A DNA stretch of 54,363 nt from Sphaerosporella brunnea (lineage: Eukaryota > Ascomycota > Pezizomycetes > Pezizales > Pyronemataceae), in assembly GCA_008704415.1 (NCBI GenBank), contig VXIS01000325.1:1-54363 (forward strand), in the 5' to 3' direction. Positions 42,430 to 53,595 of this stretch are shown here, one piece after another (within the stretch, counting starts at the first letter, position 1; each line of letters opens with the position of its first letter). The translations under genes were made by a program, and so were the position numbers. A model generated the notes under the pieces. It was not told where the DNA came from and made no database searches. It was given only the letters and a program-made list of their open reading frames with translations.

Positions 42430-45025
42430 GTTGTGGATGATATTTTGCTTTTCGAATTGAGGGTATGCCCCGGGCACAAAGCACGTCATGCCAAGACACC
42501 GATTCAAACTCTGCGCCTACCATATGACCGATGATTGATAGCCTTGAAGCCTCTCCAGCGACGAATAGGAACTCTTTATAACGACCAATTTGCCCACTTT
42601 GAGGACCATCGAACCCCGCCTTTCTGAACCCCTTGCCCGATGGAAACAGCTCTCACGTTAGGTTCCATCGGAGCGGGATGGATGGGTCAAGAGCAACCTG
42701 TACTCCGAGAGCAGGCCTAGCTTAAAAAGGTATTTCAATTGAATCCGGAGGCAGCCCTATTTGTATACATGCACATGCAGCGTCGGGTAACATGTTTCGG
42801 TGATTTCTGCCGTTCCGTGTGTCATGATCGACACTGATAGTAGGGAACTTCAGGCCTGGCTTTTCTGGCGAATTTCTGAGGCGAGTTTCTGGCGGTAAAG
42901 AGTGCCAAAAACTCGGTTTTGCTCTGAAGGTCCTTTAACTGAAACGTTTCTCTGCATGCATAGACACATTCTCCTTCCGGTTTCCCTCTTTGGGCGGTGG
43001 GCATACTCGAGTAGCTGGAGTACCATATTGTTGAAGGCAAACCTCGTTGTTTATTAGCTGGCCTCATGACTCGGCACACGCTGTATGCTTCATATCCCTA
43101 AAAAAAAAAGGCACACTCGACATCATAAAATCCTTTGGCCCAAGGGTGCTCAGTTCCATGACATTGCACACGGTTTCTTAGCGGGTGTCCGTGGTGTTTT
43201 TGCCGCACCGCTTAACTCTTTTTTTGATTATTAGGTACTTGCTAGCTATCTTTCTGCCCCTCTCCATTGTTGTGTTTTTTTTATCGAGTCTTGCAGTGGC
43301 GGATAGTCGAGTGACTGGCGTGATGAGATATCCTTTTGCCGAAACCTCTCAGCAAGCAAATGTTTCAACTCCAGAACGCCGAAACAAAAGCAAGAAAGCA
43401 GCACTGCCTGAAAAAGCGACTATTTCAAGGTGTAGCTATTGATTTGCGCTTGCTTTTCTTTGGAGGCCGGCTTTTACTCTGTCAGCTATACCATCATGCC
43501 ATCCACCAGTCGCCCAAGCAGACTGCGTCGCGACATTTTTCTCTTGCTCTGTGCGGTGAGAGTATCAAGGATCCCGATCTTAGAATCGACCTCTTACTCG
43601 AGCAAAGGCCAATCGTTCTCGAAGGAGTTGAGGCTACTGGTGTTCGAGCGAGCTCGAGTGAGACAGTATGCTCAAGTTGAATTAGACTTTTGGGGCTTTT
43701 TTCTTCCTACGTTCTCTCCTCCAGAGTCGTTTCTCTTTTTTTTTCTGAGCCCCTTATTCTTCGGCCTGGTTGTGGAAAAACGAGAGGAACTCTTGTTATG
43801 CAACTACTTGGTGTCGGCAACGGGGTATCTCATCACGCCAGTGGCGAGACTGTACCTTGACTGCTGCCAAGGACACCGATCCAGTTGATTCACCCCAAAT
43901 GTCACCACAGGCTGGACACGGCCAGCGATGCATGCCGTCGCAGTATTATCTCGCTCTGGCAGTTGTCGCTGACGTGCTTATTTGGTAGTTCATGCTGGTA
44001 CTACCGGAATGCACAATTCCACCAACCTGTAGGTTTCTACCTGATCCTCTAAAACCAGGCGGTGTCCTATGACACTGCCAAAGCAAAGCCGCCTGTCCCC
44101 GTGCCGCCTCGGCAATCCCCGGCGCCCTGGAAACCTAGTCGTTCGGTTATCTTCTAACGGCCCTACGCGTGGCGCCGTTCTAGATGCCTAGATGCTGTGC
44201 GCGGGATACGGCGGCACAGGGCGGCCGGGCGCCGAGGGCATTACGGGACAGGATTCCAGGGCGCCGAGATGCCGAAGCGTCGGTGGGTGGTGTCATTCCG
44301 GTTGGCAGTGGGTGGGTGCCGCAGAGTCTACCCTCGCACTGGCCATGACCATCATTTCCTCAGGCTGACCGGTGGGTTGCCAGTGCGCATGCGTACGCAT
44401 ATGAGGCTGCGTAGGACAGCGTGGATCCCGGTTCTGCAACCAAATCTGAGTCCCAACTCTGACATGCCCATACTAAACTCCCACCACCGGTGCGGTAGAA
44501 TAATTCGAAAACCTCATCACCACCAGTGTGGGGTCCGTAGTTGCACTCGTATCGCGGGGTCACGCTCATCGTGGAGTGGAGCATCGCCACCCGGATCCCG
44601 AGTTCCGTCGGCTGTCCCCCCCCCCCCCGTCGGGGTCAGGGTCCACACCATCAAATACGCCACCTGGGAGATGTCGCCACGCAGTTTCAGTCTCCGGTCG
44701 TCGCTCAGACTCCTGTCGCCAGTCGCCGCATCCCGCACCAAGCATGGTAGAACCCGATCGCATTCCATATCGTGGCGATTTTGAATGCAAATCTGCACTC
44801 AAACTGCGGTCCCAACGCAATTAGCAACCGCCCCCTAGCCAGAGAAATTGAGAGCCGTCGTACATCCTAATGCCTTTTCTGGTATATCAGAATCTATTTC
44901 CATACTGCAAAGCTTATTCTCGCGTGGTTGGTATGGTGAGGGGAATCTCCGGAGCGGGGGTAAATTTGCCACCCGCAACACCCACCGGCCCATCAAATAT
45001 CCTCCTACAAACTCAAGACTCAAAA
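42430..45025. other. About 2.6 kb without a supported gene
   Basis: Frames at 43185-43442 (with a hydrophobic start, LFLIIRYLLAIFLPLSIVVF), 43439-43888, 44197-44784 (plus) and 44360-44798 (minus) show no domain. The two long frames near 44.5 kb overlap on opposite strands and are GC-rich with a C run. A gene may be hidden here, but I cannot show one. Confidence 0.35.
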
Positions 45026-45030
45026 CGAAG

Positions 45031-46021
45031 CTAGTTTAAGTGATAAACTCGAACGCAATTACGTTCTTTGTTCATACAAAATGGCCGTTCGCACTTTCCA
45101 CCCTCGCCCCGGTGATTGTAGCGGCACCACCAACAAACCCTTTGTGGAGGGGAATAAATACGCGACTCGGAATAAAGAGGCAGATTTCCTGGCGCGAGAC
45201 GTCTTTTTGCCTCTGTAGGCGACCAGTGGACGATTTGGGGTACGAACCAGCAGTGAGGCCGGTGTCGATCAACCCCCAAGCACACTGCAGCCTGGATTCC
45301 TTGTGGCTAATCGATAAAACACCCGGACTGCTCTGTAAGACAATGTGCAAGTTGCAGATCATGGTGTCGAGGGCCCAGAACAGCATGCTCCAATATCGGA
45401 TCGACTTTCCCGTTCCACAGCCGCCTGCCCGTAGGTGTTTCCTTGGGGCTATCGATCGCAGCCACATGGAAATAGCGTTCAATCTGCTCGGTGCGGGTCT
45501 GACTCATATAGTAGCTTGGGGTTGAAGCCATTTCGGTGGGACCAATCATCTGCTATCGCGGGGGAACAATGTACTCCCATGTAGATGACGATCCCAATCC
45601 AACCGCCCAATTCTGCAGCTAATAACCTCTTTCCATGTGCGTCTACCCTTTTTATTACCTCCCGCAACTTTTTCCGTTGCATCGGCGTTGGGGTTGGCGC
45701 TCATCGTCTCGAAGAGGGATTTAGTCAAAAAAAGATTAAGTATATCCACCGGCTCGATGTCATGCAATACGTTAGTTGATGAGGGCAGCGTGTTGTAGGC
45801 AGCGTGTGTGGGTGCTTTTTAAGTTTGACCGGTGGGTGATTGAGGGGGATCCGGGGCGACCGAGTGATCGTTAGTGATTCGTTTTTTTTTTTTTTTCGGA
45901 GGTCTTTTTTCGGGGACGCCAGTGGCGTTGAGAGATCGGGCCCGTCATCAGGACCAGCTTCCGAAGAAGGCGGAGAATTGGAAATTTTCGTTGGCTTGTG
46001 ACGAAGCTGTCTATCTGACAT
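45031..46021 (-). pseudogene. PiggyBac-type transposase remnant
   Basis: Minus-strand fragments in changing frames match the order of a piggyBac (DDE_Tnp_1_7) transposase: EPVDILNLFLTKSLFETMS near 45760-45700, LGGWIGIVIYMGVHCSPAIA near 45610-45550, YYMSQTRTEQIERYFH with WNGKVDPILEH near 45510-45400, and a Cys-rich C-terminal part VCWWCRYNHRGEGGKC near 45135-45090. The Cys-rich end resembles the zinc-binding tail of fungal piggyBac proteins. The central catalytic region between about 45380 and 45150 is deleted or unreadable. Frameshifts rule out function. A TTAA occurs at the downstream side (near 45023), but a matched pair of ends was not found. Confidence 0.7.
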
Positions 46022-46682
46022 CTTGCCCGCTGATGGCTGGCACCAACGCTGCGGCTTTTATCCATCTCACAACCGATATAGACTCTTGCAATTCGGGTGT
46101 GTTGCTCTTTACACGTTTCTCAACAATTCCCTATCCACTTCGCTGTGCCCTTCCCGCGTTGCGCCGCATGGGTGGGTTGCCACTGAAAACTCAAGTCTAC
46201 GGTCGAAGCGATAGACACTACGTCCCTGGTCGAGTACGATAGAACCCCGCCGGCGAGCACCGACGGTATACTGGGAGGCGTGCTGCCTCGTCAGACGGTC
46301 GTACTACCGGGAACTGGTCATGGTGGTGCACGGTATATAGGTGTCCTGCCTCCTTGGGTTCTCGCAGGCACAGTAGCGGCATTCAAAACGTGAAACGTTG
46401 ACGGAAACTGATGGGTTTTTGGCTACTGGGAATCGAGCATCTAACCGGGGGTGGGACGGTGTTTTGAGCGAGCGTGATGGAAACATTTTGATGGGAAAGA
46501 GCGCGCAGCCTAGGTTTTGGCGCAATGTAAATTATTTCCTCCAACGCGAGCCAACAAGACACGAGCGATGCGGACTTCAAGCGAGCGCCAGAAATGTCTC
46601 GAGTTTTTGAACGCGTTGCAGGCGCTGCATGACTGCGTATGGCAATAAGTGAGCTTCTCAGTACTCAGAGGCGCCAAAGCGC

Positions 46683-47921
46683 ATGCGCTGGGAGTCAAGC
46701 GACGAGTCCAGCAGTGACACCGACACCGACACCGACACCGACATAGATAGCGAAAGCGACAGCAACAGCGAAGCAGAGGAGCAGGCTTCCATGGATAATT
46801 TTGTTGAGTTTCCGGACTGGAAAACGCTATTGGGAACCTCGAACGCAACGCGAAAAAGCAATCACTGTTCAAAGGTGGTTCCATCAGAATTGGTTTAAAA
46901 ATCGAGGAGTTTTTCGCGGGGCACTCTAGAATGAGCCGTCGCTCCTTTGATTTGTGGATCTCCCAAAAAAAAAATTGACGCACATCGCGTTTTTCAAATC
47001 AAATCCACGCACCGACAGACCCTCGTTCGATATCAGCTCGCAGTATTTCTGTTCCGCATGCGATGCAAAGCTCGCGGTGACACGGAACTACATGTGGCTT
47101 CCGCAATTGCCATTTCAGAAGGTTCGGTTTCCAATTTTACGGCTCGGGTTCTCACGGCAATATGGTTCTTTACGAAAGGAGATGGTTCGGTGGCCAACTC
47201 AGCAAGAAAAGGACGCATACAAGCAGCGAGTGTGTGCGGCATCGAAAGGCATATTTTGGCTTTGTGGACGGTACATTCATTACACTGCTGTATGCTCCTC
47301 TCAAAGACTGGCAATTCTACCACAACCGCGTCATTCTATGCGTTGACCGCGATGGTTATGTGCACGGACAAGCATCGAATTATCCACGTTCGGGTCGGCG
47401 ATACTTCAGCGGTACACGATGCGCGTTTTTTTGACAATTCTCAGCTGTCCGAGACGCCTGAAAAGTCCTTCGGGTCTGGAGAATACCTTATCGGTGACTC
47501 GGCGTATACGGTAAACAAACGTATGATTGCGCCCTTCGAAAAGCCCCGTGCTAACAGTGCGGATGGCAAACAGTTCAACTCAACGTTCAGTTCCTGTCGC
47601 ATTGCGATTGAGCACGTCTTCGGTCCATTGAAAGCTCGATTTCCGTCTGTGACTGCAGTGCCCGTCAAGATTAAAGTCGCCGAATCTCACCAATTGGTTG
47701 CGAAGTGTTTCGAGGCGGCCTGTGTATTGCACAACCTTTTGGCAAACGTTGATGATGCTGAGTGGGATGAGGAAGAAGATATGAGTTTGGCTAAGGACCA
47801 CCAAGCGTTTGTGACGAGAGTACAGCAGCAGGCGGAAGAGGCAAGCGCAGCGGAAAGAAGTATAGGAAAAGTGACGATGGAGAGAGGCGATTTACATTGT
47901 ATGATCTTACTACTATATTGA
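46683..47921 (+). pseudogene. PIF/Harbinger transposase (DDE_Tnp_4), frameshifted
   Basis: An acidic N-terminal frame (46683-46898) with DTDTDTDT repeats is followed by the transposase spread over three frames. The HTH-like part (RYQLAVFLFRMRC, ISEGSVSNFTARVL) is in frame with 46947. RQYGSLRKEMVRWPTQQEKD is in frame with 46954. GFVDGTFITLLYAPLKDW, with the first catalytic Asp at 47267-47269, is in frame with 47162. HDARFFDNS (second Asp), YLIGDSAYT and SSCRIAIEHVFGPLKARFPS, with the catalytic Glu, return to the first frame. At least three frame changes make it a pseudogene. A Harbinger-associated repeat follows directly. Confidence 0.85.
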
Positions 47922-48158
47922 GCAAACTGTGGCTTTCACGGTAGCTTTCACGGTGGCGCAACGCGGAAAAATAGTGAGTGATTAGCTGTGCTGCGGGGCG
48001 CATTGTGGAGCAAAGCCGTGGAGGAGCGTTAGCGAATGAAAGCAACTGCGCCGTCTTTCACACACATACGCCCTGACTGCAACGTACATATGACTTTACA
48101 TTAAGTGGCACTGTACTAATGACTCCACGCCGTGTGGTCACCACACGGCTGTTCACTT
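47913..48158 (+). repeat. Harbinger-associated repeat at the 3' end of the transposase
   Basis: It starts in the last codons of the transposase frame (CTATATTGAGCAAACTG), includes GGTGGCGCAACGCGG, and ends with the palindrome GCCGTGTGGT (48129-48138), C, ACCACACGGC (48140-48149). The copies at 9.3, 14.3 and 14.7 kb lack the transposase, so they may be deletion derivatives of this element. Confidence 0.75.
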
Positions 48159-48292
48159 GTAATGTTACATGGAAAAAACTAAATAAAAACTGTAGTTTCC
48201 CCCCCGCATCCTGACTACTCCATCCCGCGCCACGCGTTCACTATTCTCTCCCCCGCTGCATCTTCGCTGCTCTTTCCCTATCCGCATCCTCA

Positions 48293-49645
48293 CTACCCTG
48301 TAATCATCCAGATTGATTTGTACCTGGAAATCCTCGGTGTCCTCATCAGACTCACTGTCTTCGTCCCCATTTGATCCCTCTTCCTTATCTTCGGCAGCGC
48401 TTCATCAAACTTATATTCTAATTTGTGCTTGAGCAACAACGTCTGGAACCGATACTTTTTAAACTCAATGTCAAGCTTTCCCATTTCCCTCGTATGCCTT
48501 TGGTCGTTCTTTCTCTTGGGAGCAGTCGGTCGGCGTTGTCCCCTTTTAGCGTGCTTTTCCATTTTGAGCTGTCTTTCCTCCATACTCTCGGCCGCTTTTT
48601 GAACCGCTGACTTTCTCGGCTTTTTCAAAGCCTTTTTGCCATCACCTCGTCCGGAAGATTCTCCGCGCGTCAAAGGAGTTTCCGCACCACCAGTCGGCGG
48701 GTGGAGATCTTCGTCATCCTGATCAGGACCCTCGTTCTCGTAATCATCATCCTCCTTGCCATCGGCAATCGAGACCCCGTCCTTGAAGGCCAGCGGCTCT
48801 TCGCCGCCGAGTTCGCTCACATAGTGCGGTGCAACACTTTTGTCTCTGCCCCGCTCGCCAAAATTAGCCATCCGCAGCAGCACACTTGTAGCCCCAGCCT
48901 GGATCCCTATTCTTTACCTCTGGAGGATATCCTCAGTTTCCTGACCAAGCGGTCACATCTTGTCAAGACGGATACTTCGCCATCTGTCTTCGCCATCACG
49001 CTGCCCTTCACCGTCTCGGAGGACTGCTCCTTCATCTTGACCCACCGGCTCTTGATTGGGTCCGCCGTTCTCCTCCCATTAAAGACAACGCCGGGCAGTA
49101 CCCGACGCATCGGTCGAAATTGTGTGTAGTTGTTTGGATTCCCCGAGAGAAACCCACGGAGCAAGCAAGCGTCTATCATCATCGGCCCAGCGGCCGGCAT
49201 CCTTCATTGGCTCTTCGCTGTGCCCACTGGCCGGCTCCTTGCCCTTGCTTGCTTCTCCACCAGTCTTCTCCTTCTCTTCAGCCTCTCCCTCCGTGTCTGT
49301 ACCCTTCTGTTCCTCTCTCAGCCCGGAATCAACTGCACCCTTCCAAAAACCCGCAGGACGTGAAGCATAATGATCCGGAAATCCACGCCCCGGTGTTGGT
49401 CTGGCGTATTGCTCGGCGCAGGTCTCGGCGTCAGCGGGGATGACGGGGGGTGTATCCGTCTTGCGGCGGGGATAGCAGCCTCGGGGAGAGTTAGGATCTC
49501 CAGCAGAGCCGGTGGATTCGCAAACACTGGATATTCCCGGCAGTCCCACAAGCATGCGCCGGCTTTTTTTTTTTTTTTTCCGCAGCCAGAATCTCTTTAC
49601 CTTTGTTGCTGCGGTTTGTCGCGGCAAAATTTTTGTCGCTGCCAA
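48293..49645 (-). pseudogene. Myb/SANT-like DNA-binding protein frame, probably the second Harbinger protein, frameshifted
   Basis: Three minus frames follow each other: 49645-49079 (Lys-rich start, acidic EGEAEEKEK, then GRWADDDRRLL), 49200-48907 (LLRGFLSGN, then GRRTADPIKSRWVKMKE) and 48883-48293 (acidic DDDYENEG, then Lys-rich KKPRKSAVQKAAESMEERQL and a coiled coil). The W-x-DDD...F...R-TAD-IKSRW pattern is that of a Myb/SANT-like trihelix domain, as encoded by many PIF/Harbinger elements beside the transposase. A frameshift near 49150-49170 splits the domain. It lies convergent to the Harbinger transposase. It could also be a host gene with undetected introns. Confidence 0.5.
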
Positions 49646-49908
49646 TGGTTTGAAGAATTTCGGCTGAGGCGCACTGCTTTTGGACTGGGAGCGCGTTTCC
49701 TTCAGCTTCCATCCGCTGTTGTTCGTCGATGGAGGTTTTCGTTCGCTGGTGGGAAAATTGTTTCGGTGCGCTAACGCCGATCAACATGTTACATCCGTGG
49801 CGTGTCACTCGGTTGATGTAGCTGGTTGTCGGGGCAACCTTGAGCCTCCAGCAGAGCATACCAAGCCTCCCCCGCTCCGGTGCCATCGAAAACATGCAGG
49901 AGAGGGTA

Positions 49909-50919
49909 CTCGTGCCAAGGTGGTGTTACCACCACACCCCCCGGGCGCTCGCAGGCTCGCGCCCAAGTGGTGCACTCATCAAATGAGTGCCCGCCATGTC
50001 ACGAATGAATGCAGTTCACGGATAAATTTGAACGCGTCTTCAACACCCAGCAATCTTTCACCACCACCACCATTCAATTATGCTACCTATTCAGAGGGAA
50101 GAGCCCTATTAGTCTGTAGATGCCCGGATTCAAGTGTTAATTGAGGTTCTCAGCGAGAGGGGCGAGGAAAATCCAAATCCAAATCTAGATCTATGGTTGG
50201 GGACAGTCCCAGAGCGCCGCGACATTTGGTTTGAGTAGCTAAACCCCATGAAAATAGAGCCTTTCTGAGACCCACAGGGGCGCTTTCGGCCCGTAATTCG
50301 CAAAAAGAGGGTCCTTTTGTATGTTCTTTGGTTTTAGGGGCGTACCGCCGGCGGTGTCGATGAGGTTTCTTCATGAACTCGCACTCATGTTACCGGATAT
50401 GTGAGTTTACTAAGCCATTTCTTGCCATAATTGGCAAGTTGGCTCCCATCAAATTGACCCGCTTTCAACCCGCTCCACCACCTTCAACAACTATTATATT
50501 TTTTTTGTGAGCGCATAGAATGATACTTTCGATGGTTCTCTATCGATCTATTCCGAGTGATTAAATTTTAAATGTGTTGTGGTGGTGGTGGAGCGTGGTG
50601 AAGTTGGGTACTAAAGTGCTCGGGCGACAGGTGTCCTCAACCATAGATTTGGATTTTTCCTCGCCCCTCTCTGGCTTAAAACCTCAATTAACACTTGAAT
50701 CCGGGCATCTACAGACTAATAGGGCTCTTCCCTCTGAATAGGTAGCATAATTGAATGGTGGTGGTGGTGAAAGATTGCTGGGTGTTGAAGACGCGTTCAA
50801 ATTTATCCGTGAACTGCATTTATTCGTGACATGGCGGGCACTCATTTGATGAGTGCACCACTTGGACGCGAGCCTGCGAGCGCCCGGGGGGTGTGGTGGT
50901 AACACCACCTTGGCACGAG
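49909..50919. mobile_element. 1,011-bp foldback element with long inverted repeats
   Basis: The left arm (49909 to about 50200) and right arm (about 50635-50919) are inverted copies of about 290 bp with few differences. The ends are CTCGTGCCAAGGTGGTGTTA and its complement, with TA on both sides (49907-49908 and 50920-50921), as for Tc1/mariner or pogo elements. The 430-bp centre has no transposase. The arms contain the same short frame in opposite orientation (81 codons), a consequence of the inverted repeat. A transcript across it would form a long double-stranded RNA. Confidence 0.9.
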
Positions 50920-50939
50920 TACTTGACACCGGAAGCGAT

Positions 50940-51235
50940 TCAAGCAGAGTGCGCTCTTGCCACTTCGAAGCAACACCATTCCTTTTGTGGTCGCCTTTGT
51001 GGCTGAGCAGTGGCTGACCATGCGACTCCCAATTTTGACGTCAACTCACCCACTCGCCACCACAATTTATCGTCCACTTTGCCTCTGTTGCATCTACCCC
51101 ATGTACTCGACTATAACACATAGCGCTATCTCTAAAAATATAGACTTCCCGAGATCTCGCTTATAAGCGAAAACTTCAACATATAAATTTGCCACAGCGG
51201 TCGTGCACAGTGAGGATGCGCGAGTAGCCGAGAGT
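50940..51235. other. No gene seen
   Basis: Sequence between the foldback element and the minisatellite, without a recognisable feature. Confidence 0.4.
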
Positions 51236-51303
51236 TCAGTGAGTGCGAGGGTTCAGTGAGTGCGAGGGTTCAGTGAGTGCGAGGGTTCAGTGAGTGCGAG
51301 GGC
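51234..51303 (+). repeat. 17-bp tandem repeat, four units
   Basis: The unit TTCAGTGAGTGCGAGGG repeats four times almost perfectly. It lies about 250 bp beyond the stop codon of the minus-strand transposase. Confidence 0.9.
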
Positions 51304-51553
51304 TCTACATACAACCCTAATGAGTGGCGTCCTTGCATGCACGCTTAGGCTGCCTGCGAGACCCAGCCAGAACTTCTTGCAAACCCTGAGATGGCTCCCC
51401 TGCCTGCGAATCCGAGGTTCCCCTTGTACAGGCTTTCTTCTGTGGTGGGGTTTCTAGTGAGGAGCTCGAACTGGAGTCTAGAGAACAAAGACCACTGGTC
51501 TCATCTTCAGCCGGCATAGAAGCCTTTCCCTTTCCTTTATATTTGTCCCCACC

Positions 51554-53595
51554 CTATCCCTTACCGCCGCTGCCCCGCTCCGTACCACCACCCCGTCCCT
51601 TACCGCCGCTGCCCCGCTCCGTACTACCACCCCGTCCCTTGCCGCCGCTGCCCCGCTGCATACCACCACCACACCTTCCTACAGGTCTGCCACCCCTGCC
51701 GGAAGCTCGACCTTGTTGACGCTGGGAACCATGTGCGCTGTCAGACTCCGAGTCATCGGCATCTGACTTCTCAAAGTGGAGGTCCTTGTAGGTTTGTACT
51801 GTCTGGTGATGATGGTTCCGTGTTTGGGTGGCGGTGGGAATATAGTCCCATTCCTCAACCTCCGCAGTAAACTGGTGGTCATCATTACCACTGACAAAAA
51901 CCTCTGAATCGTCAGAGGCAATTGTGTGGAATGGAATAAGGTCTGCCTCAGAATCGAACCCGTAATGATCCCCAGTAATTACTTCAGCATCCTCCGCTGC
52001 TGAATCCAAATCTATCGGCTCATCCGGTGGAGGTCTAGGGCTAGGAAATTCTAAAGGTTCCTCCGTCCCATCTGTTCTGAGCTTGGAAAAAGGATTCCCA
52101 ACAACAGACTTCTTATTATCAAATCCCTCAATAGAAAGATCGTTGTCCTGGTATGTTGTGTACCCTAAGCTGATAAAGGAGTTCCTAATCATGTTTTGTT
52201 TCTCCGCGTGAAAGCTTTTCCAAACCTGTTGAATACAAACAATGATTAGCGAATGCGGTAGAGTGAAGACTAGGACATACCTGGACAAGACTTTGAACCA
52301 CAACAACCCGACGCTTGGCAATTTGGCTGAGCTCACGACACTCCTCACCAAGCATATTTGGATCCTCTTCCAAGGCATCTAGTTTGTCTTGGAGAGCATC
52401 AGCAAGTTGCCGTTTGAACGGCTGATTAACAACGACATCAATAACCTAAGGAATACACACTGTCAGCTCGAAAAAAGAAAGGAAGAAAGGGCATTACCTG
52501 AATGAGAGAAGTACATCCACTGGGAATCAGTGCTGGAACTACATTGTGGCTTCGCAAGTAGCCTTTCACCCGCGAAGTACGGTGAAACCTCGCAGCATCA
52601 AGGGCTAAAAGTGAAGGAAGCTTTTCATGGCGAGGCGTTGAAACAGGATCCAGAGCGGGGAGAAAATGGTTTCAAAGGTACCGAAGGAGTAGCTACTCAT
52701 TACAATAACCTGTTTTATTCCACCAAACCACTACATCCTCTCAACCGTCATATAGCTCTTCTTCAAGCTTCATCAGCCGTTTTTCACGGGAATTGCGAGG
52801 ACGCTGAAGCTCTTCATCAGGTGTACGCTTGAAAATAATGATAGGAGGGACATGTGGTACTCCATCCCCAAAAGACGTCACCATAATTGTTGCCTGTCGC
52901 TTTTCCCAACCTAATCGGCTGGACTTTATCTGCACTGACTGTGTGCCAAGCTCATCATAGGTACCATCGTCTAAAAATTCAAACGGTAAAGGTGTCTGGT
53001 CCATGTTCCCAACTCGGTAAATAGGGACACAACCAACTTTTGGTAGGGGAAGTGGTGGTGTAGGTGACGGCGGGTTTAAATGGATCCAGCGTACTCTTGG
53101 ATCTGTATTCCGCCGTAGGAAGCGTAGAAAATTGATAACTACCGTCTGATAGTGTGCTGGAATCTTCTGGTCTGTATTGGTAGGAGCGCGGAAGGAAATT
53201 GCATTACGCGAGAGGAAGTTTAGAAACCACCCCTTAGAAAAACAGAAATCATCTTGATCCCGCTCAGGGTAGCACTCCGCAAAGCATTCTCGCGTATTCC
53301 TTCTAAACCAGCGTAGCCTCACCGGCTTTCCTTGCCTCCGCGTCTCTAAAAACCGTTCTACCAGCTTGTCTTCCATTTCGGGCCATTTTGCAACACCCAG
53401 TCTTACCCTGCGGAGTCCTGCAGCACGCGAAAATATTTTCGCCCGTTCAGCTGGCCTTCGCCAATCCAGGAGTGTATTATACGGTATTTTTGTGCGGTCA
53501 TGAGTCTCTTTTACGGTGGGGCAACGAAAGGCCTCTCGACCATATCTCGCATCACTGTATCCAGTGGCGACTGACGGGGTTTCCATATAGCTCAA
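51554..53595 (-). pseudogene. Pogo/Tigger transposase (HTH_CENPB plus DDE_1) with three nonsense codons
   Basis: The model on minus has exons 53595-52498, 52445-52281 and 52225-51554 with introns of 52 nt (GTAATG...TTAG) and 55 nt (GTATGT...ACAG), both in phase 0. It starts with a divergent HTH, then a CENPB-type HTH (WPEMEDKLVERFLETRRQGK). The DDE domain has NMDQTPLPFEF (first Asp), LLALDAARFH (second) and GCTSLIQVIDVVVNQPFK (third). Stops TGA (52743-52741), TAG (52695-52693) and TGA (52674-52672) lie in frame between the first and second Asp. The C-terminus is acidic and ends in three 39-bp repeats coding Gly-Arg-rich units. Each stop could come from CGA or CAG by one C-to-T change. Confidence 0.8.
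51557..51672 (-). repeat. 39-bp repeats in the end of the pogo/Tigger frame
   Basis: Three units code for about TERGSGGKGRGGG on minus. The frame stays open through them and ends in TAG at 51556-51554. Gly-Arg-rich ends often bind nucleic acids; that role is inferred here. Confidence 0.8.

Noticed and set aside
44197..44798. A 195-codon plus frame and overlapping minus frames in GC-rich DNA.
   Set aside because: No domain is seen; long frames in GC-rich sequence arise easily by chance.
48293..49645. A working host transcription factor with a Myb-like domain.
   Set aside because: The domain is split by a frame change and the neighbourhood is transposon-derived, so it is listed as a probable pseudogene.
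49680..50144. A plus frame of 154 codons and a matching minus frame at 50684-50929.
   Set aside because: The shared part is simply the two arms of the foldback element read in opposite directions.
51234..51303. A CRISPR-like array.
   Set aside because: The repeats are directly adjacent 17-bp units without spacers, so this is a minisatellite.
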